DNA from: an uncultured Acidimicrobiaceae bacterium | GTDB taxonomy: Bacteria > Actinomycetota > Acidimicrobiia > Acidimicrobiales > Ilumatobacteraceae | Length of the DNA stretch: 35,192 bases | Reading direction: 5' to 3' | NCBI GenBank assembly: GCA_903919455.1 | Contig: CAIXIJ010000100.1 | Coordinates: 1 to 35,192 of the forward strand | Shown here: piece after piece, positions 1-7,462 of the stretch | Position numbering within the stretch: position 1 is the first letter of the stretch | Layout: the number at the start of each line of letters is the position of its first letter | Notes under the pieces: model-generated | Databases searched by the model: none | Seen by the model: only the letters and a program-made list of their open reading frames with translations | What the model was told of the DNA's origin: nothing | Made by a program: the position numbers and the translations under genes

Positions 1-7
1 CAGGGGC

Positions 8-13
8 TACCGT
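8..13 (+). promoter_or_regulatory. Putative -10 box of dapB (leaderless)
   Basis: TACCGT fits the actinobacterial -10 consensus TANNNT and ends 7 bp before the dapB ATG. Transcription would begin at or next to the A of the start codon. No Shine-Dalgarno sequence lies between. The -35 region is outside the window. Confidence 0.5.
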
Positions 14-20
14 CACTTCC

Positions 21-791
21 ATGAGCGAGATCCGTGTTGGTGTGGTGGGAGCAAGTGGCCGAATGGGAGCCACGGTGTGTGATGCGGTGGCGGCCGATCC
101 CGCCCTGGCGCTCGTTGCGGCGGTCGACCTTCACGCAGCCGGCAATCAGACCCACGGCCTCACCATCGCCCCCGAACTTCGTGCCCTCGCCGACGCCGGT
201 TGCGAGGTTGTGGTGGACTTCACGGTTGCAGAGGCGGCCAGGGTGACGTTGCCGTGGCTTGCCATGCACGGCATGCACGCGGTGGTGGGCACCACTGGTC
301 TCAGCGACGCCGACGTTGATGGCCTCCGCAGCGTTTTCGGCGGCAGCAACTGCTTGATCGCTGCGAACTTCGCGATCAGCGCGGTGCTGATGATGCGCTT
401 TGCCGAACTGGCCGCCCCCTTCTTCGAGACGGCTGAGATCATCGAGTTGCACCACGACGCCAAGATCGACGCTCCGTCGGGTACCGCCGTTGCCACTGCC
501 CGACGCATGGCTGCAGCGAGCGATGAGTGGGCCGCCGACCCCACCCAGCACGAGGTGTACCCCGGCTCGCGTGGCGGTGTCGGACCCGCCGGTATTCACC
601 TTCACGCCGTGCGAATGCGCGGCATGGTGGCGCATCAGGAGGTCATCCTCGGCGCCCAAGGACAGTCGCTCACCATTCGCCAAGACAGTTACGACCGCGC
701 CAGCTTCATGCCGGGCGTTGTGTTGGCATGCAAGCGGATCGCCGACCATCCCGGAGTGACCATCGGCCTCGACGCCCTGTTGGGTGTGTGA
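21..791 (+). CDS. dapB: 4-hydroxy-tetrahydrodipicolinate reductase
   Basis: DapB reduces 4-hydroxy-tetrahydrodipicolinate to tetrahydrodipicolinate with NAD(P)H, the second committed step of the diaminopimelate/lysine pathway in the cytoplasm. The 256-residue protein has the N-terminal nucleotide-binding loop GASGRMG (residues 10-16) and the family signature with the active-site His pair and DAPSGT at about residues 143-153. The length is close to the usual 245-270. The ATG at 21 is chosen because the protein begins exactly at the first beta-strand and a TANNNT box lies 7 bp upstream. The partner gene dapA lies about 9.2 kb downstream rather than adjacent. The 3' end, including the stop codon, is tandemly duplicated just downstream. 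Confidence 0.97.
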   Translation: MSEIRVGVVGASGRMGATVCDAVAADPALALVAAVDLHAAGNQTHGLTIAPELRALADAGCEVVVDFTVAEAARVTLPWLAMHGMHAVVGTTGLSDADVDGLRSVFGGSNCLIAANFAISAVLMMRFAELAAPFFETAEIIELHHDAKIDAPSGTAVATARRMAAASDEWAADPTQHEVYPGSRGGVGPAGIHLHAVRMRGMVAHQEVILGAQGQSLTIRQDSYDRASFMPGVVLACKRIADHPGVTIGLDALLGV

Positions 792-808
792 CCGTGTTGG
801 GTGTGTGA
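778..808 (+). repeat. 17-bp-period tandem duplication of the dapB stop region
   Basis: TGTTGGGTGTGTGA occurs at 778-791, where it ends with the dapB TGA, and again at 795-808, a period of 17 bp. The second copy lies in the short gap between dapB and the convergent membrane-protein gene and supplies a second TGA. It looks like a small slipped-strand duplication. I see no clear terminator in this gap. Confidence 0.75.
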
Positions 809-836
809 TTGGGCCGCAGCCGAAGCCACACGCGCG

Positions 837-1532
837 TCAGCGACCGCGACGGAAGTTGCGCACGTTCACGAGCACCACGACGAGCACTGAACCGACGATG
901 ATCCACATCTGATATCTGGTTGTCCAGTCGATGACGTCGCGCAGTTGCGATTCGAACGCCTTCGCCAACCACCAGATGAGTAGCAGGCGAACGGCGACGC
1001 CCACGGCGAACATCGGGGCGAGGCGCTTCCAGTTCGTCTTGGCGGCACCAGTGAGGGCCCAGATGATGTTGCTGCCCACGAAGAACGGCACCACGATCCA
1101 TTCGGCCTTGGCCACCTGCTGCTCGAACTTGGCCACCTGCTCTTGCGGCATGCCGAGGAAGCGCCAGAACCATCGCAACGCCCGGTCGCCGTAGCACCGA
1201 CCGATCATGTGACACACGATGGCTGCTGCCATCAACCGCAGCGCTCCCACGATGGCCCACTGCAGCGGCGACGACGAAAGTGCGGGCACCGTGAGTACGA
1301 GATAGCGGTTCCGGGACGACAGGGCCAGCAGTTTCAGCGGATGCTCGGACTCCAGCGCCGCCCATGTGCCTGCAGCAATGTTCGTGCACACCACGAGCGC
1401 CACAAAGAGCACCACCCACACTGGGCCGGTGCGCGGCGCAGGCTCGGGCGGAACGACGACATCGTCGATCGCGTCCACCGCCGCCAGGGTCTCGAAGGGT
1501 AGGTCGGATGGCCCGGTTTTGTCGTCGCTCAC
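837..1532 (-). CDS. Integral membrane protein, VTT/DedA-like
   Basis: This 231-residue protein has an acidic, Pro-rich cytoplasmic N-terminus (about residues 1-35), a first TM segment near 37-56, two or three hydrophobic stretches in the middle, and a last TM near 205-222 ending in an Arg-rich tail. The central part, with a Gly-Tyr-Gly-Asp-like turn, a PFFVGSN segment and a following Gly-rich hydrophobic helix, resembles the re-entrant-helix layout of VTT/DedA (SNARE-associated) proteins, which are linked to lipid scrambling. The resemblance is by eye and the family call is tentative. The start is GTG at 1532, because a TAGTGT box lies 7 bp upstream on the minus strand. It is divergent from the cupredoxin gene and convergent with dapB. 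Confidence 0.75.
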   Translation of the reverse strand: MSDDKTGPSDLPFETLAAVDAIDDVVVPPEPAPRTGPVWVVLFVALVVCTNIAAGTWAALESEHPLKLLALSSRNRYLVLTVPALSSSPLQWAIVGALRLMAAAIVCHMIGRCYGDRALRWFWRFLGMPQEQVAKFEQQVAKAEWIVVPFFVGSNIIWALTGAAKTNWKRLAPMFAVGVAVRLLLIWWLAKAFESQLRDVIDWTTRYQMWIIVGSVLVVVLVNVRNFRRGR

Positions 1533-1539
1533 CTACCGC

Positions 1540-1549
1540 ACACTAGAGT
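1540..1549. promoter_or_regulatory. Symmetric bidirectional -10 element
   Basis: The decamer ACACTAGAGT contains TAGTGT on the minus strand (1545 to 1540) and TAGAGT on the plus strand (1544-1549), sharing the central TA. The minus box sits 7 bp from the GTG of the membrane-protein gene. The plus box would start a roughly 45-nt leader for the cupredoxin gene, which has a good Shine-Dalgarno site. It matches the general form ANNNTANNNT expected of a bidirectional promoter. Confidence 0.5.
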
Positions 1550-1602
1550 CCAGTGAGCGATCTGGCTGTGCAAGGTTCGGTCTCTGGGGGAAGGAATTCG
1601 TC

Positions 1603-2028
1603 GTGCGCACTCTCTGCATCGTGACCGCGCTTGCGTTGTTGACGGGTGTCACTGCATGTGGCGCCGACGCCGACGACAGCATCAAGGCGTTGTCGAGCAC
1701 CACCACGGCTGTGCCGAGCGACGTCTCGTTTCCTCCCAACGGCGAGACCGTGAACGTGTTGTCGCTGGACAACAACTTCATCCCGCAGGTCATCGAAGTG
1801 AAGGCCGGCACCGAGGTGCTCTGGGAGAACAACGGTCGGAACCCGCACAACGTGGTGCCCGCCGAGGATCCCAAGGCCACCGAGTGGGGAGTGCTGGAGG
1901 CTGCCTTCCAGCCGAAGGACACCTACTCGCGGGTGTTCGACCGTCCCGGCACCTACGTCTACTACTGCACGATTCATGGCACGCCCAAGGCCGCCATGTT
2001 CGGCACCGTCATCGTCACCGAACCCTGA
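1603..2028 (+). CDS. Cupredoxin-domain lipoprotein (plastocyanin-like)
   Basis: Predicted type 1 blue-copper protein anchored outside the membrane as a lipoprotein, likely carrying electrons or binding copper. The 141-residue product starts at GTG 1603, preceded by the purine-rich Shine-Dalgarno GGGGGAAGGA. Its signal peptide ends in a lipobox with Cys19, followed by an acidic/Thr-rich linker. The copper ligands are visible: His82 in NPHNVV, then Cys122, His125 and Met132 in a YYC-x2-H-x6-M segment. The open frame continues upstream to 1366, but that part is antisense to the membrane-protein gene and lacks a start supported by a ribosome site. It lies first in a run of three secreted lipoproteins on the same strand. 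Confidence 0.9.
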   Translation: MRTLCIVTALALLTGVTACGADADDSIKALSSTTTAVPSDVSFPPNGETVNVLSLDNNFIPQVIEVKAGTEVLWENNGRNPHNVVPAEDPKATEWGVLEAAFQPKDTYSRVFDRPGTYVYYCTIHGTPKAAMFGTVIVTEP

Positions 2029-2069
2029 ACGAACGATCCATCGAGTCATCCATGAAAGGCACCAACCAC

Positions 2070-3491
2070 ATGCAACGTCGCATCCTTGCCGGAGCGCTCG
2101 CCGCCGTTCTCGTCCTTGCCGCGTGCGGTGGCGACGAGTCGTCGTCGGCCACCACGGCCGCACCCGACAGCACCACCGAAGCAACCCAGCCGAGCGATAC
2201 CTCCACGCCGAGTGGGGCCTCCGGCACCATCACGGTGCCCGACGACTTCGCCACGATTCAAGAAGCAGTCGATGCAGCCGAACCCGGTGCGTTGATCTTG
2301 GTGAAGCCCGGCACCTACAGCGAGGCCGTGCAGGTGCAGACCGACAACCTCACCATTCGCGGCCTCGACCGCAACACGGTGGTACTCGACGGCAAGCTGG
2401 AACTGGAGAACGGCATCCGCATCGTGGGAGCCAAGGGCGTGGCCGTGGAGAACATGACCGCCACGAACTACACCCACAACGGCTTCTTCTGGACCGGCGT
2501 CGACGGCTACCGCGGTTCGTACCTCACCACCTATCGCACCGGCGACTACGGCGTGTACGCGTTCGACTCCATGAACGGTCAGCTCGACTACATCTACGCG
2601 GCGGGAAGCCCCGACGCCGGTGTGTACATCGGCGAGTGCTATCCGTGCAACGCGGTGCTGGACCACACCGTGGCCGAGCACAACGGTCTCGGCTACTCGG
2701 GCACGAACTCGGGCGGCAACCTGCTGATCGTGAACTCGATCTTCCGCTTCAACCGCGCTGGCATCGTGCCGAACAGCGGCAGCTACGAGCTCTGCTACCC
2801 GAGCCGTGAGACCACCATCGTCGGTAACGAGGTGTACTCGAACAACCAGGCCGACACGCCGGCGATCGATGTGGCCATTCTCGCCATGGGTAACGGCATC
2901 CTCGTGGCAGGTGGCGTGAAGTCCGACATCCAACGCAACCTCGTGTACGACCACGACAAGACAGGAATCGCCGGGGTGCCCTTCCTCGAGGAAGACCCCA
3001 ACGACTCGATTCCGACCGAGGCCGACTGGGCGCTTCCGTGCTCGGAGCAGAAGAAGAAGACTCCGGTGGATCCGGGCGGCGCGCTTCTGTGGGATGCTCA
3101 ACAAAACCGCATCATCGGCAACGAGGTCACGGGTAACCGGTTGGCCGACATTCTGGTGGCCTCCGCCGGCTCCGACATCAGCACGCTGGGCAACTGCTTC
3201 AGCGACAACAAGGCCGACACGTCGAAGCCGAACAACCTCCAGACTCTGGCACCCTGCGACGCGACGGGTTCGGGCGACTGGAAGGATGGTGAATACGACA
3301 TCACCCAGTGGCTGATCGATGCCACCACGGCCCCGAAGTCGGTGGACTGGAAGACGGCGACGCTGCCCGAACTGCAACCGCAGGAGAGCATGAAGGACGC
3401 CGAGACGGCCCCCGCACACCCGGCCACCGACGTGCCGTTCGCCGTGGACCTTGCGGCCATCAAGGTGCCCGCCAAGAGCCCGGCTCCCTGA
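2070..3491 (+). CDS. Right-handed parallel beta-helix lipoprotein (NosD/pectate-lyase-like fold)
   Basis: A 473-residue exported lipoprotein: signal peptide with lipobox LAAC, Ser/Thr-rich linker (about residues 25-50), then an opening typical of parallel beta-helix proteins (TITVPDDFATIQEAVDAA, followed by a GTY turn). Repeating short strands with Asn/Gly turns continue to about residue 390. A CYPC motif and several further Cys residues lie in the helix. The same fold is used by NosD, which helps mature the copper centre of nitrous-oxide reductase, and by polysaccharide lyases; no catalytic residues can be assigned. ATG 2070 is chosen because AAAGG lies 10 bp upstream; ATG 2052 in the same frame would add six residues. 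The gap to the cupredoxin gene is about 40 bp. Confidence 0.85.
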   Translation: MQRRILAGALAAVLVLAACGGDESSSATTAAPDSTTEATQPSDTSTPSGASGTITVPDDFATIQEAVDAAEPGALILVKPGTYSEAVQVQTDNLTIRGLDRNTVVLDGKLELENGIRIVGAKGVAVENMTATNYTHNGFFWTGVDGYRGSYLTTYRTGDYGVYAFDSMNGQLDYIYAAGSPDAGVYIGECYPCNAVLDHTVAEHNGLGYSGTNSGGNLLIVNSIFRFNRAGIVPNSGSYELCYPSRETTIVGNEVYSNNQADTPAIDVAILAMGNGILVAGGVKSDIQRNLVYDHDKTGIAGVPFLEEDPNDSIPTEADWALPCSEQKKKTPVDPGGALLWDAQQNRIIGNEVTGNRLADILVASAGSDISTLGNCFSDNKADTSKPNNLQTLAPCDATGSGDWKDGEYDITQWLIDATTAPKSVDWKTATLPELQPQESMKDAETAPAHPATDVPFAVDLAAIKVPAKSPAP

Positions 3492-3500
3492 TCGGTCCCG

Positions 3501-4409
3501 ATGCACCGTTTCGCCGTGGCCGTGGCGGTGGTTGCAACCCTTGCGTCGTGCAGTAGCACGGGTGAGGGTGGCGCCACCGCCACAACCGGTCATCAACACA
3601 CCCACACCGACGTCACCTCGCTCGGCCAGCCCGACCACCCAATTGCGGGTCCACAGGGTGCAGTGCCGCAGTTCGTGGTGGAGTGCACCTACGACCATTC
3701 GGCAATGGACGACCCGATCGTGTATCCGGGTCAGCCCGGGGCCAGTCATCTGCACGACTTCTTCGGCAATGTTGGTGTCGATGCGAACACCACGGTCGAC
3801 GAGTTGGTGCAGCACGACACGACGTGCGACCAGAAGATGGACAAGGCCGCCTATTGGGCGCCGGCGCTGTTGAAGGATGGCAATCCGGTCGTGCCGGTGA
3901 AGAGCACGGCGTACTACCGACCCGGCATCGATGTGGACCCAACCATCGTGCAGGCGTTCCCCAAGGGCTTGGTGATGGTGGCGGGAAACGTTGGCACCGA
4001 GAAGGAGCAACCGCTCTCGATCGTGGCGTGGTCGTGCGGTACCGGCATCCGCCGTGATGTCACGCCTCCCGAATGTCACCAGGGTCGCAACCTGCGCCTA
4101 CTGGTGACCTTCCCCGATTGCTGGGATGCCGAGCACCTCGACAGCGACGATCACCACGCCCATGTTGCGTACAGCTCCAAGGGTGTGTGCCCCGAAGGGT
4201 TCCCGACGCCGATCCCGCAGTTGCAGTTCAGCGTGGAGTATTCGGTGTATGGCGCCCCGGACGGGCTGGAGTTGGCCAGCGGTGGGTTGCTCACGGGTCA
4301 TGCCGACTTCATGAACGGTTGGGACGAAGCGCGCCTGCAGGAAGAGGTGGCGCTGTGCCTGCATCGCAAGGTGGTGTGCGGCATCACCAGCGGCCGCAAG
4401 ACCGGCTGA
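3501..4409 (+). CDS. DUF1996-domain lipoprotein with N-terminal HxHxH
   Basis: A 302-residue exported protein. A short signal peptide ends at lipobox Cys17 and is followed by a Gly/Thr linker with three alternating His residues (31, 33, 35). The rest matches the DUF1996 pattern known from fungi and actinobacteria: an early Cys-x-Tyr-Asp, a PG turn then SHLHDFFGN, a WAPAL segment, and a YYRPG motif. The family has no established biochemical function. The HxHxH near the mature N-terminus could bind metal, which would fit the cupredoxin upstream, but this is inference. ATG 3501 lies 9 bp after the beta-helix stop with no clear Shine-Dalgarno site, so translational coupling is likely. Confidence 0.85.
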   Translation: MHRFAVAVAVVATLASCSSTGEGGATATTGHQHTHTDVTSLGQPDHPIAGPQGAVPQFVVECTYDHSAMDDPIVYPGQPGASHLHDFFGNVGVDANTTVDELVQHDTTCDQKMDKAAYWAPALLKDGNPVVPVKSTAYYRPGIDVDPTIVQAFPKGLVMVAGNVGTEKEQPLSIVAWSCGTGIRRDVTPPECHQGRNLRLLVTFPDCWDAEHLDSDDHHAHVAYSSKGVCPEGFPTPIPQLQFSVEYSVYGAPDGLELASGGLLTGHADFMNGWDEARLQEEVALCLHRKVVCGITSGRKTG

Positions 4410-4451
4410 ACGTCGGTTGTGTTCGCAGCACTCAGGTGGGAGCATGCGGAG

Positions 4452-4691
4452 ATGGGCTACGAGGTGCGCGCTGAGGTGGAACTCCGCAAGGTGCCGCACG
4501 AGCACGTGCTCGACAATTTCAACCACGCATTTGGCGCGGTCGAGCATGCGATCGGCTCCAAGGCAGTGACGCTGATCGAACACGTTGCGATGAGCGACGA
4601 GTCTGATGCGCTCGCCTTCGTGCGCGGCTTGGTGCAGGAAGCCGTGCCCGCTGGCACCTCGATCGTGTCGATGGTGGCGACTCCCGACTGA
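4452..4691 (+). CDS. Small conserved-looking protein of unknown function
   Basis: A 79-residue soluble protein, acidic, with no signal peptide, TM segment or Cys. It reads as a small alpha/beta domain: a charged first strand (about residues 3-11), a helix around His17-Gly28, a strand at about 33-40, a helix from about 44 to 59, and a final hydrophobic strand. ATG 4452 is preferred over GTG 4419 because AGGTGGGAG ends 9 bp before it. It ends 6 bp from the convergent ABC-transporter ATPase. I do not recognise the family; a regulatory or dimerising small domain is possible. Confidence 0.6.
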   Translation: MGYEVRAEVELRKVPHEHVLDNFNHAFGAVEHAIGSKAVTLIEHVAMSDESDALAFVRGLVQEAVPAGTSIVSMVATPD

Positions 4692-4697
4692 GCGCCG

Positions 4698-5456
4698 TCA
4701 GAGTCGGCCGCTGGCGATGACGCGCTCGAGGAACTCGGCGGTCTCGGCGTGGGCCGGAGCGGTGAAGAGTTGATCGGGCGGTGCGCTTTCCAGCACCACG
4801 CCGTCCTTCAGGAAGCAGACCTGGTCGCTGATCTCGCGAGCGAAACCCATCTCGTGTGTGGCCAGCACCATTGTCATTCCCTCGTTGCGCATGTCGCGGA
4901 TGACGTTCAGCACTTCGCCCACCAGCACTGGGTCGAGCGCTGCCGTCACTTCGTCGAGCAGCATCAGCTCGGGCTTCATCGCCAATGCCCGCACGATGGC
5001 GACGCGCTGTTGCTGCCCTCCGGAGAGTTGGTCGGGATAGGCGGCGGCCTTGTCGGCCAACGAGAACCTGCTGAGTAGTTCGAGGGCGGCCTCGCGTGCC
5101 TCGGCCTTGTCGTGATGCAGCACTTTGGTGGGTGCCAGTGTGATGTTCTCCAGCACGCTCATGTGTGGGAAAAGGTTGTAGCTCTGGAACACCATGCCGA
5201 TGCGGCGACGAATGGGGTCGGCGTCCAGACCCGGCTCGCTGATGTCGACGCCGTCGAGGAAGATGGCGCCGTCGTCGATGGGTTCGAGCAGGTTGATGCA
5301 GCGCAGCAGTGTGCTCTTCCCAGAACCACTGGCACCGATGAGGCAGACCACTTCGTGTTCGCCCACCTCGAGGGAGACATGGTCCAGCACCACCTTGCGA
5401 TCGTGCTTGCCGCCGAACGACTTCTGCACATCGTCGATGCGAAGTTTGGCGGTCAT
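4698..5456 (-). CDS. Polar amino-acid ABC transporter ATP-binding protein (GlnQ/HisP type)
   Basis: Cytoplasmic ATPase energising the adjacent permease and binding protein. The 252-residue protein has Walker A GASGSGKST (about residues 39-47), the Q-loop in MVFQSYNLFPHM, the signature LSGGQQQR, Walker B LMLLDEVTAALDP and the H-loop in LATHEMGFA. The PAAT-family SYNLFPHM segment and length identify the polar amino-acid subgroup; the transported amino acid cannot be told. Its ATG overlaps the permease stop by 4 bp (ATGA), so the two are translationally coupled. It is the last gene of a three-gene minus-strand operon. Confidence 0.95.
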   Translation of the reverse strand: MTAKLRIDDVQKSFGGKHDRKVVLDHVSLEVGEHEVVCLIGASGSGKSTLLRCINLLEPIDDGAIFLDGVDISEPGLDADPIRRRIGMVFQSYNLFPHMSVLENITLAPTKVLHHDKAEAREAALELLSRFSLADKAAAYPDQLSGGQQQRVAIVRALAMKPELMLLDEVTAALDPVLVGEVLNVIRDMRNEGMTMVLATHEMGFAREISDQVCFLKDGVVLESAPPDQLFTAPAHAETAEFLERVIASGRL

Positions 5457-6367
5457 GTGATGACCGTCCCGCTGGTGCGCTTGCGTTGACGGTTGGTGTA
5501 CCAGTCGACCAATCGGGTCTCGGGAATGGTGAGCACGAGGAAGATCACCGCTGCGGCCACCAGCGGCGTGAAGTTGAAGGTCTTGTCCTTGATGGACGTG
5601 GCCCGTCGAAAGACCTCGACGATCCCGAGAATGCTCAGCAGGGCGACGTCTTTCTGCAACGACAGGAAGTCGTTCATCAGCGGCGGAATGACGCGGCGCA
5701 CGGCCTGGGGGAGCACCACATGCCGCAACGTCTGTGTCTGTGAGAGCCCGAGCGAGCGTGCGCCGGCGCGCTGGCTCTCGTGCACGCTCTCGATGCCGGC
5801 GCGGAACACCTCAGCCACGTAGGCCGAGTACGCCAACACCAATGCGATCGGACCCCACAGATAGGGGGAGTTCCAGGCGCCGCCGAAGCCGAGGAAGTGG
5901 ACGTCGCCCTCGATGAGTTTGAGCTTCGGGATGCCGAAGCCGATGAGGTAAATCGTGAGGATCACCGGCACGCCGCGGAAGAAGTCGGTGTAGACGGCAG
6001 CGAACACCCGCAGCGGGAACAACACCGGATTGCGGGTGTTGCGGCACAGCGCGATCACCATGCCCCAGATGATGATCAGCGGCGCGCATTGCAGGAAGAG
6101 CTTCACGTCGACCCAGAGGTAGCCGAGCAACTCGGGGAAGTCGTCCTTGAACCGGGCGGGGTCGAAGAAGAGCGCCTTCACCTTCGGCCAACCGCTGGAG
6201 CCGGTGACCACGGCGATGACGATGCCGAAGGTGAGCGCCGTGGATGCGAGCGCCACCGTTGCCGAACGGCGGCGGCGACGACGCAACCATTGCTCGCGGC
6301 GGGTGAGCTGCCCCGGTACGCGAGAGGGCGCCGACACGTTGTCGGCGCCCTCGTCGTGTTCGGTCAT
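5453..6367 (-). CDS. Amino-acid ABC transporter permease (HisM/GlnP type)
   Basis: Membrane subunit of the importer, 304 residues. A long cytoplasmic N-terminus with an Arg cluster (about residues 24-35) precedes the first TM helix near 40-58. The C-terminal half carries the EAA loop that docks on the ATPase (AGARSLGLSQTQTLRHVVLP, about residues 205-224). Only one permease gene is present, which implies a homodimer. The N-terminal extension and an extra loop between TM1 and TM2 make it longer than the typical 220-250 residues. Start at ATG 6367, 19 bp after the binding-protein gene. Confidence 0.93.
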   Translation of the reverse strand: MTEHDEGADNVSAPSRVPGQLTRREQWLRRRRRRSATVALASTALTFGIVIAVVTGSSGWPKVKALFFDPARFKDDFPELLGYLWVDVKLFLQCAPLIIIWGMVIALCRNTRNPVLFPLRVFAAVYTDFFRGVPVILTIYLIGFGIPKLKLIEGDVHFLGFGGAWNSPYLWGPIALVLAYSAYVAEVFRAGIESVHESQRAGARSLGLSQTQTLRHVVLPQAVRRVIPPLMNDFLSLQKDVALLSILGIVEVFRRATSIKDKTFNFTPLVAAAVIFLVLTIPETRLVDWYTNRQRKRTSGTVIT

Positions 6368-6386
6368 GGTGGGAGAGGCTAGAGCC

Positions 6387-7286
6387 TCAGCTCTCCGGCA
6401 GCGTGGGTGCCTCGGTGTAGTTGCTCATCCACTCGGTGGTGATCTTGTCGAGATCGCCCGAGGCCTTGATGTTCGCGAGGGCGATGTTGGCGCACTCCAC
6501 GAGCGGATTGTCCTTGGCGAACAGCAGACCCCACTGATCGCCACCCTGGTCGCCGAGCGGGAACTGGCCAAACACCTTGGTGTTGTCGATGCCGCCAAAC
6601 TCGGCACCGGCATTGGCCCAGAAGATGGCGGTGGGCAGGTCGGAGATGATGGCGTCGATCTGCTTGTTGTCGAGCGCAGTGGCTGCGTCGGCGTTGCTGT
6701 TGAAGGTGAACGCCTCGGCGTCGGGCTTGATGACGTCGCTGATGTAGGTGAGGCTGGTGGTGCCAGCAGCGGCGCCGAGCTTCAACTTCTTCAGGTCGGC
6801 GATGCTCTTCACGCTGGCCGCCGGGCCATCCGTGTAGCCGATGAGCGCCTGGTTGGCCGTGTAGTACGGGTCGCTGAACGACACCACCTTCTGGCGGTCG
6901 GCGTTGATGGTGAACTGCTGCAGGTTGAAGTCGAACGTCGTGTCGTCGCCGGCCACGGCCGTGTCGAACGAGGTGCGCACCCACTTCACGGTGTCGCCTT
7001 CGAAGCCGAGTTCCTTGGCAACGGCCAGGGCCAGTGCGGACTCGAAACCCTTACCGGCCTCGGGCTTGTCGTCGATGACGTAGGGCGGGAAGGCCGGGTC
7101 GCCGGTGGCGATGGTGAGGCTGGCGGCATCGAGGGTCTTGCCCTGCGCACATGCCTTGGCGTCGCCACCACTGGCCGCAGCCGTGGTGTCGGGAGCGTTG
7201 GTGGCGGGGGAGGACGTGCTGTCGCTGCCGCAGGCGGCGAACAACACCGCGCCGGCGGCGGCGAGCACGAGGATCTGACGCTTCAT
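6387..7286 (-). CDS. Amino-acid ABC transporter substrate-binding lipoprotein (SBP_bac_3)
   Basis: Extracytoplasmic receptor of the importer, 299 residues. The signal peptide ends with lipobox FAAC, followed by a Ser/Thr linker. The family 3 fold is shown by the opening TIATGDPAFPPYVI, the segment with Arg preceding VVSFSDPYY, and DAIISDLP near the end of lobe 2; the conserved Arg and Asp are the usual ligands of the amino acid's carboxylate and amino groups. ATG 7286 is chosen because AAGGAG lies 10 bp upstream and the protein then begins MKRQ at a proper signal peptide. It is the first gene of the operon and is divergent from tetR. Confidence 0.94.
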   Translation of the reverse strand: MKRQILVLAAAGAVLFAACGSDSTSSPATNAPDTTAAASGGDAKACAQGKTLDAASLTIATGDPAFPPYVIDDKPEAGKGFESALALAVAKELGFEGDTVKWVRTSFDTAVAGDDTTFDFNLQQFTINADRQKVVSFSDPYYTANQALIGYTDGPAASVKSIADLKKLKLGAAAGTTSLTYISDVIKPDAEAFTFNSNADAATALDNKQIDAIISDLPTAIFWANAGAEFGGIDNTKVFGQFPLGDQGGDQWGLLFAKDNPLVECANIALANIKASGDLDKITTEWMSNYTEAPTLPES

Positions 7287-7370
7287 TGGAATGAGGCTCC
7301 TTGAAAGAGGTTCACGAGCGCGGTGCGCGGGACACCGGCCAGACAACGATAGCAACCGAGTCCTAAATAT

Positions 7371-7383
7371 GACTGACTTAGTC
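7371..7383. promoter_or_regulatory. Inverted repeat in the ABC / tetR divergent region
   Basis: GACTGACTTAGTC is an inverted repeat (GACT at 7371-7374, AGTC at 7380-7383), and its inner part GACTTAGTC is also symmetric. It lies about 85 bp upstream of the binding-protein ATG and about 80 bp upstream of the tetR ATG, so it could be an operator for either gene. No clear -35/-10 pair for the ABC operon could be assigned. Confidence 0.35.
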
Positions 7384-7424
7384 GGGATTAGCGAAATGGC
7401 AGAAGGAAATCGCCGTGGCGACTC

Positions 7425-7454
7425 TTGACGGTGAGACGAAATGCGTCTTAGTGT
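7425..7454 (+). promoter_or_regulatory. tetR promoter with operator filling the spacer
   Basis: TTGACG (7425-7430) and TAGTGT (7449-7454) are separated by 18 bp, and the -10 ends 8 bp before the ATG at 7463. The whole spacer is nearly filled by the inverted repeat AGACG-N5-CGTCT (7434-7448). A repressor dimer bound there would block RNA polymerase, so autoregulation by the TetR protein is the simplest reading. Confidence 0.6.
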
Positions 7455-7462
7455 CTCATCTC

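Noticed and set aside
1366-1602. N-terminal extension of the cupredoxin gene
   Set aside because: It would run antisense through the start of the membrane-protein gene and would place the lipoprotein signal peptide in the middle of the protein. GTG 1603 has a strong Shine-Dalgarno site.
2046-4079. Antisense open frame of 677 codons on the minus strand
   Set aside because: It lies opposite two well-supported lipoprotein genes. Its composition is the Val/His/Arg-rich pattern produced by reading high-GC codons in reverse, with no domain, ribosome site or promoter.
7287-7462. Riboswitch before the amino-acid importer
   Set aside because: The stretch from the binding-protein start to tetR shows no conserved aptamer-like fold, only short inverted repeats that fit operators better.
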